From contig NZ_KB903784.1 of the NCBI RefSeq assembly GCF_000379845.1, positions 1 to 36,053 of the forward strand: a stretch of DNA of 36,053 bases, read 5' to 3'. Origin of the DNA: Moraxella boevrei DSM 14165 (lineage in GTDB: Bacteria; Pseudomonadota; Gammaproteobacteria; Pseudomonadales; Moraxellaceae). Made by a program: the position numbers and the translations under genes. Each line of letters opens with the position of its first letter. Position 1 is the stretch's first letter. Of the stretch, positions 1 through 9,167 are shown piece by piece. Below the pieces are notes generated by a model that was given only the letters and a program-made list of their open reading frames with translations, was not told where the DNA came from and made no database searches.

Positions 1-36
1 CTAACTATGTCTTCCATATGTCAGATTAGGTCGCAT

Positions 37-64
37 ATTCTATCACAGTTTTTTAAGCTGTCAA
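37..64 (-). promoter_or_regulatory. Leftward sigma-70 promoter, P2-like, at window edge
   Basis: On the minus strand a perfect -35 box TTGACA (59-64) is followed after 16 bases by TAGAAT (37-42). The discriminator that follows is GC-containing (ATGCGACC). The bases just upstream are A-rich, like an UP element. Transcription would leave the window at base 1. Together with the promoter at 215-242 it forms a tandem pair of the kind found before rRNA operons. The transcribed gene itself is not visible. Confidence 0.65.
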
Positions 65-214
65 GAACTTTTTTCGCTTTTTTTGTTTTCTTTTTTATGC
101 TTTTTTTTATTTTCTTTTTTAAAAAAAAATAAATATTTAATATAAAAAAGATTTCTCTTTGAAAGAAAGCTCGCTATACCTTATACTTTCGCTTTGCCCC
201 TATCGTGGGTGCGT

Positions 215-242
215 ATTATATAGTCTTTTTAATTCCAGTCAA
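215..242 (-). promoter_or_regulatory. Leftward sigma-70 promoter, P1-like
   Basis: On the minus strand TTGACT (237-242) and a perfect TATAAT (215-220) are separated by 16 bases and followed by the GC-rich discriminator ACGCACCC, a feature of stringently controlled stable-RNA promoters. A/T tracts lie upstream. It is about 178 bases upstream of the second promoter and points the same way. Confidence 0.7.
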
Positions 243-312
243 GCAGTTTTTGTGAAAAAAATCGGGTTTTTTGGTTTTTTCTCTAATTTTCAACAACTTA
301 CAAAATAATTTT

Positions 313-768
313 TTACGCTTTTAAAATGGTTAGTTGATAGTCATGGTGTCCAAGCATGCCATAATGTCCTTTTGGGCTAAGTTCTGCCATAAATTCTGTT
401 TCAAAATCTAACACTTGATTGTCAGTAGTGGCTTTTACGCCTGCTTGTTTTGCCAAATCGTCAATAATAGACATCGGGTCGTATAGATGATAGGTGGCTG
501 ATTGGTTGCTAAAAGTAGCGTTGTTGCCGATTTTATGGATGCGTCCGTGATAGCGTTGGGCAGTGATTTGCTGGTCGACGAGTGCAGTATGCTCACTGCG
601 TTGTTTGGTGTGGCGTTTAAAATATTGATAAGTGCCAAAAATGCCAATCGCTGTGGCAGTGGTCGCTGTGGTGGTGGTGACTAGACCAACTTTTACCAAG
701 GTTAGCAAATTAAATTTTGATTTTTTTTCCTCGGTTTTGGTTTGTGAGTTGTCCGCTTGTGTTGTCAT
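313..768 (-). CDS. Hypothetical single-pass membrane protein downstream of phoB
   Basis: I do not recognise this 151-residue protein. It has a short charged N-terminus (about residues 1-20, rich in K and E), one predicted membrane segment at about 21-48 containing an unusual run of threonine and alanine, and a soluble part of about 100 residues that is rich in histidine near its end (GHHDYQ). The orientation would be N-terminus inside, C-terminal domain in the periplasm. A good ribosome binding site (AAGGAAG) precedes the ATG. It starts 32 bases after phoB on the same strand, so it is probably co-transcribed and may be a partner or an output of that regulator. That link rests only on position. 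Confidence 0.7.
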   Translation of the reverse strand: MTTQADNSQTKTEEKKSKFNLLTLVKVGLVTTTTATTATAIGIFGTYQYFKRHTKQRSEHTALVDQQITAQRYHGRIHKIGNNATFSNQSATYHLYDPMSIIDDLAKQAGVKATTDNQVLDFETEFMAELSPKGHYGMLGHHDYQLTILKA

Positions 769-800
769 GGGTCTTCCTTAAAATTTTTTGTAAGTTTTGA

Positions 801-1493
801 TTAGGCAGGCTGTTGTGAAAAACGGTAGCCTATGCCACGCACGGTTTGTACATAGTCGGCAAAACCATACGGCTCTAGAATTTTGCGTAAACGACGAATA
901 TGTACGTCAATGGTGCGGTCTTCTACATAGACGTTGCCACCCCAAACGTGGTCTAGTAACTGTGAACGGGTATAGGCTCGTTCGCTGTGGGTCATAAAAA
1001 ACGCTAATAAACGGTATTCGGTCGGTCCAATTTCAATCGCTGTATCGTTAATTTTCACCCGTTGGGAAATTTTATCCAAGCATAAGCCATTGATATTAAT
1101 CAGTTTGTCATTTGGCACGCCTGGACTACGGCGTAATACCGCTTTGATGCGAGAAATAAGCTCTCTGATAGAAAATGGTTTGGTAATATAGTCGTCCGCC
1201 CCTGCGTCCAAGCCTTGGATTTTGTTATCTTCTTCGCCTTTGGCAGTCAGCATGATAATTGGAATTTCGGATAAGCTATCATCTTTTTTGAGTCGGCGAC
1301 AAAAATCAATGCCCGATGCGCCATTTTGTAACATCCAATCTAGCAAAATTAGGGCAGGACTGTTGTCCACAGTCTGCTGATATGCTTGCTGAATATCGCT
1401 AGCTTCTAGGCATTGAAATCCTGCCAATTCAAGGGTAGTTACTAGCATATCCCGAATGGCGATTTCATCCTCTACGATTAAGATAGTTTCCAT
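801..1493 (-). CDS. phoB: Phosphate regulon response regulator PhoB
   Basis: OmpR/PhoB-family response regulator of 230 residues, the usual length. The receiver domain (1-120) has the acidic pocket ED at 8-9, the phospho-acceptor D52 in LILLDWML, T83 and K105 (ITKPFS). The winged-helix DNA-binding domain (about 130-228) closely follows E. coli PhoB, including GPTEYRLL, the VWGGNVYVEDRTIDVHIRRL region and VRGIGYRF. In the family it is phosphorylated by PhoR under phosphate limitation and activates genes with pho boxes. Here the genes on both sides are a lipoprotein and a small membrane protein. No phoR is adjacent, which is unusual. The ATG has no strong ribosome binding site and lies 23 bases after the lipoprotein gene, which suggests translation coupled within an operon. 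Confidence 0.95.
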   Translation of the reverse strand: METILIVEDEIAIRDMLVTTLELAGFQCLEASDIQQAYQQTVDNSPALILLDWMLQNGASGIDFCRRLKKDDSLSEIPIIMLTAKGEEDNKIQGLDAGADDYITKPFSIRELISRIKAVLRRSPGVPNDKLININGLCLDKISQRVKINDTAIEIGPTEYRLLAFFMTHSERAYTRSQLLDHVWGGNVYVEDRTIDVHIRRLRKILEPYGFADYVQTVRGIGYRFSQQPA

Positions 1494-1516
1494 ATTAATT
1501 AAACAATGAAGTGGTT

Positions 1517-1936
1517 TTATCGTACTTTTTGATTGACATCTGCACTGTTATCATTGGCTTTTGGGGCGTTCGGTGATGCAGGTTCGTCATCAATCACTTG
1601 GTCGTTTTCGCTAATTGTTTCCATGGCTGAATTGTCTACCCCTGCTTCAGCTGGTTCGCCTGCTTCAGGGGTAACGGCGGTATCAGCAACGTTTGATGCG
1701 TTACGCTCAGCGATATCTGACCCTAAATCTGCGGTGGCGTTGCTGTCATTAATCACCACAGGGGCGTTATTTTCATCTGCAGGGGCGGCAGACATGGGCA
1801 TGGCTTGAGCTTCAGCAGCCGATGCAAGGTTGTCAGCGTTTTTTTCGGTTGGTTCAGATTTGCTACAGGCTGTGAGTGCTGTTGCTAAGGCTAACAGACT
1901 GATTAAGCTGATTTTTTTTATTGTTATGTACATCAT
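1517..1936 (-). CDS. Small acidic low-complexity lipoprotein
   Basis: The 139-residue product begins with a lipoprotein signal peptide: positively charged start, hydrophobic core, and lipobox LTAC with the lipidated cysteine at about residue 24. The mature part has no recognisable fold. It is rich in A, D, E, N and P, strongly acidic and probably disordered, like a spacer or tether in the envelope. A GGGG ribosome binding site precedes the ATG. It lies upstream of phoB on the same strand and is likely the first gene of that transcript, driven by the promoter candidate at 2043-2072. The function is unknown. Confidence 0.75.
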   Translation of the reverse strand: MMYITIKKISLISLLALATALTACSKSEPTEKNADNLASAAEAQAMPMSAAPADENNAPVVINDSNATADLGSDIAERNASNVADTAVTPEAGEPAEAGVDNSAMETISENDQVIDDEPASPNAPKANDNSADVNQKVR

Positions 1937-2042
1937 ATGTACCCCTTTTAAAATGAAAATTACCGAAAAATTTATTTAAAAATAAATATCAGTTGACTGT
2001 TTAAAAGATTTAAATCAACCTTTTAAAAATTCAATTTGGTTT

Positions 2043-2072
2043 ATTATAAATCAAATATTTAACCAACCACAA
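2043..2072 (-). promoter_or_regulatory. Promoter candidate for the lipoprotein-phoB group
   Basis: On the minus strand TTGTGG (2067-2072), an 18-base spacer and a perfect TATAAT (2043-2048) lie about 107 bases before the lipoprotein start. I saw no convincing pho box near it, so phosphate autoregulation is not supported by eye. Confidence 0.4.
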
Positions 2073-2097
2073 CTGATTTGTTTTTTAAAATTAGCGT

Positions 2098-4908
2098 TTA
2101 AATTTTGCCATGACATTGTTTATATTTTAAGCCTGAACCACACGGGCAGTTAGCATTTCGGCTGATATTTAAGTTGGCATACGGATTTTCTGCTGCCATG
2201 TCGCCAGCGATTGCAACTGCAGGGGCAGTAATGGTTGCTCCCATATTAAACTGGTAATTTGCTCGTCCCATTGGACGACGGTTACGCAGTGCCATATCTG
2301 GGTCTTCGCTCATTTCGCCTGTGATGCCGTTCATTTCCTGATGCTCAAAGTGCAGTCGCATTTGTTCGGCTTGCAATTTTTGTTGGGCTTCCATTTCTGC
2401 CATTTCTTCAGGTGTTGGAATATGGACAATGGATAAATCTTGTACCGTTTCGGATTTTATCGCCCCAAGCATACTTTGGAATAGATTAAACGACTCGGAT
2501 TTGTACTCTTGTTCGGGATTTTTTTGGGCATAACTGCGTAAATGGATGCCTTTGCGTAATTGATCCATTTGGTTAAGATGTTCTTTCCAATGTTTATCCA
2601 AGTTTTGTAGCATAAAGTGGCGTTCCAGTCGCCCTGCATCGTCCGCCATTTGCTCACGGCGATAGCGGTAATTGGTAATGGCGGCGTCAATGATTTTTTC
2701 ACGCAAGCCTTCTTCGTCCAAACGGCGGTCAGTATCTAGCCAGTCATTAATTGGCATGGCAATGTGAAATTCGTCTTCTAGCTCATCTTCCAAACCGTCC
2801 ACGTCCCATTGGTCGTCAATCGAGCCTTGCGGAATAAATTCGCTAATCAAGGCGTTATAGACATCATGGTGCATTTCTTCAATGGTGCTTTGCAAGTTGG
2901 TAGCTTCTAATAGCTCATCACGTTGGCGATAAATTATTTTACGCTGTTCGTTCGCAACGTCATCGTATTTTAGCAGATTTTTACGTGCGTCAAAATCTCG
3001 GTTTTCCACTTTACTTTGGGCGTTTTCAATGGAGCGAGATACCATTTTATGCTCAATTGCTTCATCTTCTTTTAAGCCCATGGCACGCATCATGTTGACG
3101 ACTTTATCGCCTGCAAAAATCCGCATCAAATCATCTTCAAGCGATAAAAAGAAACGAGACTCACCAGGGTCGCCTTGACGTCCCGCCCGCCCACGAAGCT
3201 GGTTGTCAATACGGCGACTTTCATGGCGTTCAGAGCCGATAATGTGCAGACCACCTGCTTCTAATACTTGTTTATTTTTAATTTGCCAATCAGCACGAGC
3301 TTGTTCTTTCATTTCTGGCGTAACGTTTTCTAATTTAGCCAGTTGGGCTTGCCAATTACCCCCCAAAATAATATCCGTACCACGTCCTGCCATGTTCGTG
3401 GCAATGGTAACCGCATCAGGTGCTCCTGCTTGTGAAATAATATCGGCTTCACGTTCGTGTTGTTTGGCATTTAGCACGTTGTGGGCGATGCCTTCTTGGG
3501 TCATCAGTGCCGATAACACTTCGCTGGCTTCAATAGTGGCAGTACCAACCAAAATCGGCGCGTGTTTTTCTTTGATACGTTTAATTTCACGGATAATACC
3601 ATGGTATTTACCCATTTTGGTTAAGAAAATTTGGTCATCCAAATCCACCCGTTGAATGGGTTTATGGGTTGGGATAACTACTACGTCAATGTCATAGGTT
3701 TGTTTAAATTCAGCCGCTTCGGTATCTGCCGTGCCTGTCATGCCTGATAGTTTATCGTATAAACGGAAAAAGTTTTGGAACGTGGTTGTCGCAAGGGTTT
3801 GGTTTTCGGCTTGGATTTCCACGCCTTCTTTGGCTTCTACCGCTTGGTGCAAGCCTTCTGACCAACGTCGCCCCGGCATAGCTCGCCCTGTATTTTCGTC
3901 AATAATCACAATTTCGCCATCTTGGACGATGTAACTAATATCTTTGATAAATAAATGGTGGGCACGAATGGCGGCTTGTACATGGGCAAGGAGTGGCAAG
4001 CGTGCAGGACTATACAGGCTCTCGTGTTCGCTCATTTGCCCTTTTTCTACCAAAAATTTTTCAATTTTTTCATAGCCTTTTTCGCTAATTTCAATTTGAC
4101 GGTTTTTTTCGTCCACCCAAAAATCGTGTTCACGGTTTTCACGGTTACCTTCTTCGGTTTTGGACGGTTTTAAACGGTCAATAATGGTATTAATCAACGC
4201 ATAAGTTTCGGCGGAGTCTTCTGCCTGCCCAGAAATAATCAACGGGGTACGGGCTTCATCAATTAAAATAGAGTCAATTTCGTCAATAATACAGAAATTT
4301 AGCGGACGCTGTTTTTTCTCGTCCATGCTAAACACCATGTTATCTCGCAAATAGTCAAAACCGTACTCGTTATTCGTACCATAGGTGATATCGGCGGCAT
4401 ATGCCCCAAATTTTTCCATAGGGTTTTGCTGTGAATAAATCACGCCCACCGTCAATCCCAAAAATTCAAACAACGGACGGTTTAGCTCAGCATCACGGGT
4501 TGCCAAATAATCATTCACCGTCACAACGTGCACGCCTTTGCCACTAATAGCATTGAGATAAATGGCAAGCGTTCCCATCAACGTTTTACCCTCACCCGTC
4601 CGCATTTCAGCAATTTTGCCTTCATGCAAGGTAATCCCTCCAATCAACTGCACATCATAATGACGCATACCTAGTACCCGAGACGACGCTTCACGACATA
4701 CAGCAAAGGCTTCAGTTAACAGGACATCAAGGCTTGTGCCATTTTGGTATTTTTCTTTAAATTCAAGGGTTTTTTGTTTTAATTCATCATCGCTCAAGGC
4801 TTGAATTTGTGGTTCTAACGCATTGATTTTTTCAACCAATTTTCGCATACGTTTAAGCTCACGGTCGTTTTTTGTACCGACTACTTTACCAATCACTTTA
4901 CCTAACAT
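2098..4908 (-). CDS. secA: Preprotein translocase ATPase SecA
   Basis: SecA is the motor ATPase that drives unfolded preproteins through the SecYEG channel. The 936-residue product has the family order: Walker A RTGEGKT at about 103-109, the [15 protein letters not shown] region of the first nucleotide-binding domain, the preprotein cross-linking domain, the second nucleotide-binding domain with NMAGRGTDI and [11 protein letters not shown], the helical scaffold, and a C-terminal zinc-binding SEC-C tail (CPCGSG then CH) that binds SecB and lipids. A linker rich in M, A and E precedes the tail. The length is slightly above E. coli SecA (901). The start is supported by AGGA eight bases before the ATG. 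It stands alone, divergent from mutS. Confidence 0.98.
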   Translation of the reverse strand: MLGKVIGKVVGTKNDRELKRMRKLVEKINALEPQIQALSDDELKQKTLEFKEKYQNGTSLDVLLTEAFAVCREASSRVLGMRHYDVQLIGGITLHEGKIAEMRTGEGKTLMGTLAIYLNAISGKGVHVVTVNDYLATRDAELNRPLFEFLGLTVGVIYSQQNPMEKFGAYAADITYGTNNEYGFDYLRDNMVFSMDEKKQRPLNFCIIDEIDSILIDEARTPLIISGQAEDSAETYALINTIIDRLKPSKTEEGNRENREHDFWVDEKNRQIEISEKGYEKIEKFLVEKGQMSEHESLYSPARLPLLAHVQAAIRAHHLFIKDISYIVQDGEIVIIDENTGRAMPGRRWSEGLHQAVEAKEGVEIQAENQTLATTTFQNFFRLYDKLSGMTGTADTEAAEFKQTYDIDVVVIPTHKPIQRVDLDDQIFLTKMGKYHGIIREIKRIKEKHAPILVGTATIEASEVLSALMTQEGIAHNVLNAKQHEREADIISQAGAPDAVTIATNMAGRGTDIILGGNWQAQLAKLENVTPEMKEQARADWQIKNKQVLEAGGLHIIGSERHESRRIDNQLRGRAGRQGDPGESRFFLSLEDDLMRIFAGDKVVNMMRAMGLKEDEAIEHKMVSRSIENAQSKVENRDFDARKNLLKYDDVANEQRKIIYRQRDELLEATNLQSTIEEMHHDVYNALISEFIPQGSIDDQWDVDGLEDELEDEFHIAMPINDWLDTDRRLDEEGLREKIIDAAITNYRYRREQMADDAGRLERHFMLQNLDKHWKEHLNQMDQLRKGIHLRSYAQKNPEQEYKSESFNLFQSMLGAIKSETVQDLSIVHIPTPEEMAEMEAQQKLQAEQMRLHFEHQEMNGITGEMSEDPDMALRNRRPMGRANYQFNMGATITAPAVAIAGDMAAENPYANLNISRNANCPCGSGLKYKQCHGKI

Positions 4909-4938
4909 GGCACAATCCTACAAAGAATAAATTTTGCT

Positions 4939-4944
4939 ATTATA
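4939..4944 (-). promoter_or_regulatory. -10 box candidate for secA
   Basis: A perfect TATAAT on the minus strand lies 30 bases before the secA start. The best -35 (TTGTAT, 4965-4970) is 20 bases away, which is too far for a standard promoter, so only the -10 is convincing. Confidence 0.35.
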
Positions 4945-5125
4945 TATGGGTTTGGCTTTTTAAGATACAAGTTTTCTAATCAGTTTTTTTAAAAATTGCT
5001 TGCTTAAACCGTCAAAAACTGCCAAAAAATTGACAACTTACTGAAATTTTTTGCAAAATTGCGTAAAATAACACCTTTTTTAACCTTTTTCTTTTTTAAC
5101 TTTTAAAGTATTGCCAAAAACCACC

Positions 5126-8071
5126 ATGAACCAACCTATACTCCAAAATATTGCTGACCACACCCCCATGATGCAACAATACCTGAATATCAAATCAGGC
5201 TACCCTAACGCTCTTGTGTTATACCGCATGGGTGATTTTTACGAATTATTTTTTGACGATGCCAAACTTGCTCACCAAATTTTGGGGATTACCTTAACCA
5301 AACGTGGTAAAGACAAACAAGGCAACGACATTGCGATGGCAGGCGTTCCTTTTCATTCCGCCGATAGCTACATCGCTCGGCTTATCGGTGCAGGACAAAC
5401 GGTCGTTATTTGTGAACAAGTTGTAGAAAATGATGAAAACCCGTTAACTGATGACAATCCTGTACCAAACAACCAATCATCTAAAGAAACCACCGTTTAT
5501 TATGATAAATCTGCCAAAACATCCAAAAACGCTCCCAAAATCATGGCTCGCAAAGTCGTGCGTACCCTAACTGCAGGCACACTCACCGATGACAGCCTTA
5601 TCCACCAAGGACAAATCCCAACCGTGATTGCCATTAGTTTTGCCAAACAAAAAATGTCAGTCGGTATCGCTGAATTAAACCTTGCTCAAGGCAGTTTACG
5701 CACCTGTCAGCTAGACTGTGATAATTTAGAACAATTAAAAGCAGAATTAATCCAAGCCTTAATCCGCTTTGACCCCAGCGAAATTTTAATTGACGAACAA
5801 TTAAGCGATGCGTGGCGACATTGTTTGCAAGATTGTTGCCCAACCCCGTTGCCCATTGTCAGCCAAGCCCATAGTTTATTTTTGACAGACAATGCCAACG
5901 CCCATTTGTGCCAACATTTGCAAGTCAGCACCTTAGCAGGATTTGGCTTAAGCGATAAACAACTCGCTACTGCTTGCTGTTCGGTGGTGCTTCATTATGG
6001 CAAACAAACCCAACAAGCCAGCCTGTCGCATATTCGTCAAATTAGCCTAGAACATGGCGATGAATTTTTGCAATTAGACAGTATTAGCCAACAAAATTTG
6101 GAAATTTTTAAACCTGTGTTAAGCTCAGGGATTTCGCTATTATCAGTGATTGACCGTTGCCAAACCCCCATGGGTAAACGGGCATTGATACACCATTTGC
6201 ACCGACCGCTATTAAATACAGGGTTAATTCATCGGCGTTTAGATGCGGTGCAACAGCTCAAAAATTTGCCCGAAGCCACATTTGTAACCTTGTGCGAAAT
6301 TTTGCACGACATTGGCGATATTGAACGTATCGGCGGACGCATTGGGCTATTATCTGCCAGACCAAATGATTGTGTTAAACTGCGTGAAAGTTTAGACAAG
6401 AGTTTACAATTAAGCCAACACTTACAGCAGGTCTTTGATTTTCATCTAAATGAAACGCAAATCACGAGCGATACACCATTACTCGCCATGTTAACCAAAC
6501 AATTGCCGAATATTGAAAAAAATGATATTTTTTGGCAAATTTCACAACAACTGCAACACGCCATTGTGGACGAACCACCCAGCCATATTCGGGACGGCGG
6601 TATGATAAAACAGGGCTATCATGCCGAACTTGACCACTTGCGAACCTTGCATAACAACGTGGAACAAACCCTTGAAAACCTTGCAAATGATGAACGCCTC
6701 GCCCATAATTTGCCGACCTTAAAAGTTGGTTTTAACAAAGTAAGTGGTTTTTATTTTGAGCTTAGTAGTTTGCAAGCCAAAAACGCCCCACCGCATTTTA
6801 GCCGTCGCCAGACCCTAAAAAATGCCGAACGTTACATCACGCCTGCCCTAAAAGCGGTAGAAGAAAGCTACCTATCTGCCCAAAGCCAAGCGATTGCCCT
6901 TGAAAAACAGCTCTATCACGAACTGTTAACCGATTTGCAACAACAATTACCGCAATTACAACAACTTGCCAAAGCAGTGGCGTACCTTGATATTTTGGCA
7001 AATTGGGTAACGCTCACTCGCCAATATGCAGGGGATTGGTGTCGTCCGAGTTTTTATCAAAAAAATAAAGATAAATCAAACGCTTATATCCACATTGAGC
7101 AAGGTCGGCATTTGGTCGTAGAAGCAGGTCAATCCCAATCTTCTACCCAAAAAACTATCCACAACAAAAACAAAACGCCATTTATCGCTAACGATTGTCA
7201 ACTAGCCACCGATGAACAGCCCGAAACCCTCATGCTAATTACGGGTCCAAACATGGGCGGAAAATCCACCTATATGCGACAAACGGCCTTAATTTTACTC
7301 ATGGCGTGCTGTGGGGCGTACGTCCCTGCTAAAGTCGCTGATTTTGGGCTGATTAAACGTATTTTTACTCGGATTGGCTCGGCGGACGACTTGGCAAGTG
7401 GCAAATCCACCTTTATGGTAGAAATGATAGAAACCGCCAACATCATGAACCAAGCCTGTGCTAACTCGCTGGTACTCATGGACGAAGTTGGACGTGGCAC
7501 GAGTACCCAAGATGGCTTGGCGATTGCCCATGCGTGCGTGAATTTTTTGGCAGAAAAAATTGGTTGTCTGACCCTATTTGCCACCCATTATTTTGAACTG
7601 ACCGAACTTGCCGAACAACACCCAAAAATGTTGAACCAACATTTAGTCACCCAAGAGATTGACGGACAACTGCTGTTATTACATAAAATTGCCAAAGGAG
7701 CAACGCACCGTAGTTTTGGGCTACACGTTGCTAAAATGGCAGGTTTACCGACTGAAATTTTGCAAAATGCCCAGCAATTTTTACGCCACACCGAATTTAA
7801 TACAAATTTAAATCAAAGCACGCCCACCACACAAAAAGTTGTTAAAAACAAGCAAGCCGATTTATTTGACAATCCTATGGATAGTCCTGAACCTAACTAC
7901 CCTGATAATAACCGCCCTGAAAAACAAGATCAAACCTTGCACCACCTAAAAATTTACCAACAATTATCCAGTATTGATGCAGATGACTTAACCCCAAAAC
8001 AGGCTTTAGCATTAATTTATTCCCTAAAAGAATTGTTAAATGACACAGAAAGCGGTAAAATATCGTGTTAA
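5126..8071 (+). CDS. mutS: DNA mismatch repair ATPase MutS
   Basis: MutS binds mismatches and starts methyl-independent or MutHL-type repair. The mismatch-contacting GDFYELF motif (Phe38, Glu40) is near the N-terminus, Walker A GPNMGGKST is at about 706-714, and Walker B LMDEVGRGTSTQDG follows. I choose the ATG at 5126 (981 residues) over an in-frame TTG at 5111 because the family begins near this Met. Neither has a clear ribosome binding site. The protein is about 130 residues longer than E. coli MutS (853). The excess looks like polar, Q/N/K-rich insertions at about 110-145, at about 655-695 just before Walker A, and in the linker near the C-terminus at about 895-940. fdxA follows 49 bases later on the same strand. 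Confidence 0.97.
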   Translation: MNQPILQNIADHTPMMQQYLNIKSGYPNALVLYRMGDFYELFFDDAKLAHQILGITLTKRGKDKQGNDIAMAGVPFHSADSYIARLIGAGQTVVICEQVVENDENPLTDDNPVPNNQSSKETTVYYDKSAKTSKNAPKIMARKVVRTLTAGTLTDDSLIHQGQIPTVIAISFAKQKMSVGIAELNLAQGSLRTCQLDCDNLEQLKAELIQALIRFDPSEILIDEQLSDAWRHCLQDCCPTPLPIVSQAHSLFLTDNANAHLCQHLQVSTLAGFGLSDKQLATACCSVVLHYGKQTQQASLSHIRQISLEHGDEFLQLDSISQQNLEIFKPVLSSGISLLSVIDRCQTPMGKRALIHHLHRPLLNTGLIHRRLDAVQQLKNLPEATFVTLCEILHDIGDIERIGGRIGLLSARPNDCVKLRESLDKSLQLSQHLQQVFDFHLNETQITSDTPLLAMLTKQLPNIEKNDIFWQISQQLQHAIVDEPPSHIRDGGMIKQGYHAELDHLRTLHNNVEQTLENLANDERLAHNLPTLKVGFNKVSGFYFELSSLQAKNAPPHFSRRQTLKNAERYITPALKAVEESYLSAQSQAIALEKQLYHELLTDLQQQLPQLQQLAKAVAYLDILANWVTLTRQYAGDWCRPSFYQKNKDKSNAYIHIEQGRHLVVEAGQSQSSTQKTIHNKNKTPFIANDCQLATDEQPETLMLITGPNMGGKSTYMRQTALILLMACCGAYVPAKVADFGLIKRIFTRIGSADDLASGKSTFMVEMIETANIMNQACANSLVLMDEVGRGTSTQDGLAIAHACVNFLAEKIGCLTLFATHYFELTELAEQHPKMLNQHLVTQEIDGQLLLLHKIAKGATHRSFGLHVAKMAGLPTEILQNAQQFLRHTEFNTNLNQSTPTTQKVVKNKQADLFDNPMDSPEPNYPDNNRPEKQDQTLHHLKIYQQLSSIDADDLTPKQALALIYSLKELLNDTESGKISC

Positions 8072-8120
8072 GTATTTTATTTTTCATTTTTTAATAAACT
8101 GATAAAAGGTAGCCGTCGCC

Positions 8121-8444
8121 ATGACCTTTGTTGTAACCGATAACTGTATCCGTTGTAAATACACTGACTGCGTAGAAGTCTGCCCTGTGGACTGCTTTTA
8201 CGAAGGTCCAAACTTTTTGGTCATCCACCCTGATGAGTGCATTGACTGTGCCTTGTGCGAGCCTGAATGCCCTGCCAATGCGATTTTTAGCGAAGACGAA
8301 GTACCAAAAGGGCAAGAAGTGTTCATTGAGCTAAACGCCGAACTTGCGGAAAAATGGCCAAATATCACCAGCATGATCGAAGCCCTGCCAGACCATAAAG
8401 AATGGGACGGCGTACCAAATAAACTGCAATATTTGGAAAAATAA
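8121..8444 (+). CDS. fdxA: Seven-iron ferredoxin FdxA
   Basis: This is a 107-residue 3Fe-4S/4Fe-4S electron carrier. Nine cysteines lie at 9, 12, 17, 21, 25, 40, 43, 46 and 50. The arrangement CxxC...C...CPVDC then [12 protein letters not shown] is that of Azotobacter-type 7Fe ferredoxins, in which C9, C17 and C50 hold the 3Fe cluster and C21, C40, C43 and C46 the 4Fe cluster. The C-terminal half is an acidic extension typical of the family. The gene follows mutS and ends at a strong terminator. The mutS-fdxA adjacency also occurs, to my knowledge, in other gammaproteobacteria. Confidence 0.95.
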   Translation: MTFVVTDNCIRCKYTDCVEVCPVDCFYEGPNFLVIHPDECIDCALCEPECPANAIFSEDEVPKGQEVFIELNAELAEKWPNITSMIEALPDHKEWDGVPNKLQYLEK

Positions 8445-8457
8445 TCCAAACCCAAAT

Positions 8458-8489
8458 AAAAAAAGGACTCATGCGTTAGTCCTTTTTTG
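8458..8489 (+). terminator. Rho-independent terminator of mutS-fdxA
   Basis: The stem AAAAAGGACT/AGTCCTTTTT encloses an 8-base loop (8470-8477) and ends in a T run, 13 bases after the fdxA stop. Confidence 0.85.
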
Positions 8490-8511
8490 TGTTTAAGTCC
8501 AACTAATACTA

Positions 8512-8549
8512 AAACAAAAACCCCTTGAAAAGACTGATTTCAAGGGGTT
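8512..8549 (-). terminator. Rho-independent terminator of the tRNA operon
   Basis: A perfect 12-base stem (8519-8530 with 8538-8549) has a 7-base loop and, on the minus strand, a T-rich tail. It lies right after tRNA-Thr(GGT), back to back with the fdxA terminator. Confidence 0.85.
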
Positions 8550-8554
8550 GTATA

Positions 8555-8629
<75 letters not shown>

Positions 8630-8652
8630 AAATCTGCTATATTAAAATTAAA

Positions 8653-8726
8653 TGGAGCGGGTGGCGGGAATCGAACCCGCACCATCAGCTTGGAAGGCTG
8701 AGGTTCTACCACTAAACTACACCCGC
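8653..8726 (-). tRNA. glyT: tRNA-Gly(TCC)
   Basis: Minus-strand cloverleaf: acceptor GCGGGTG/CACCCGC, anticodon stem TCAGC/GCTGA with loop CTTCCAA giving TCC, T-loop GTTCGATTC, and encoded CCA. It is third in the four-tRNA operon. Confidence 0.95.
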
Positions 8727-8798
8727 AATTTTTACAAAAAAATCACCCCATGGGTGTATTTTGATGTGGTTGTGTAAATTAGGGAATATCAAGAAAAA

Positions 8799-8882
8799 TG
8801 GTGGTGGGGGAAGGATTCGAACCTTCGAAGCTTTCGCGACAGAGTTACAGTCTGTTGGGTTTGACCGCTCCCCAACCCCACC
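8799..8882 (-). tRNA. tyrU: tRNA-Tyr(GTA)
   Basis: Minus-strand class II tRNA with a long variable arm. The acceptor is GGTGGGG/CCCCACC, the anticodon arm CAGACTGTAACTCTG gives GTA, the T-arm has GGTTCGAATCC, and CCA is encoded. The variable arm and anticodon identify tyrosine. Confidence 0.95.
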
Positions 8883-8925
8883 TGATTTTGTCATTTCAAA
8901 CTCAACGTTAAGTCTTCTAGGAAGA

Positions 8926-9001
<76 letters not shown>

Positions 9002-9022
9002 GTATCGCTTGAAAGTGTGAGC

Positions 9023-9050
9023 ATTTTAACAGATTTATTTTTGATTGCAA
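9023..9050 (-). promoter_or_regulatory. Promoter of the four-tRNA operon
   Basis: On the minus strand TTGCAA (9045-9050), 16 bases, then TAAAAT (9023-9028), followed directly by GCTCAC, a GC-containing discriminator as in stringently controlled tRNA promoters. An A/T tract lies upstream. The start would fall roughly 15 bases before the first mature tRNA. Confidence 0.6.
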
Positions 9051-9119
9051 GCTTTTTTTTGTTTTTTTTGCTAAAAATTTATTTTTACTTTAAAAATCAA
9101 TCACTTAAATTTTAAGATT

Positions 9120-9149
9120 TTTGCCAAAACAGGTGGCTATTTTGGCAAA
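9120..9149 (-). terminator. Hairpin after the rclA-rhodanese group
   Basis: A perfect 10-base stem (TTTGCCAAAA with TTTTGGCAAA) and 10-base loop lie 18 bases after the rhodanese stop. The tail on the minus strand is only weakly T-rich, so termination is likely but not certain. Confidence 0.5.
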
Positions 9150-9167
9150 GCTTGATCAACCCTGTAT

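Larger units (their letters stand above)
1..312. other. Gene-free AT-rich stretch with leftward promoters
   Basis: No convincing coding frame is present. The stretch consists of long A and T tracts (about 65-150 and 245-310) around two strong minus-strand promoters listed separately. The A/T tracts lie just upstream of each -35 box on the minus strand, as UP elements do. I see no clear terminator for the leftward gene ending at 313, so its transcript may read into these promoters. Confidence 0.6.

Noticed and set aside
3203..3655. 150-codon rightward open frame
   Set aside because: It lies wholly inside secA on the opposite strand and its peptide has no family features.
5030..5069. Promoter for mutS built on TTGACA at 5030-5035
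   Set aside because: No acceptable -10 box lies at 16-18 bases; the nearest TAAAAT (5064-5069) is 28 bases away.
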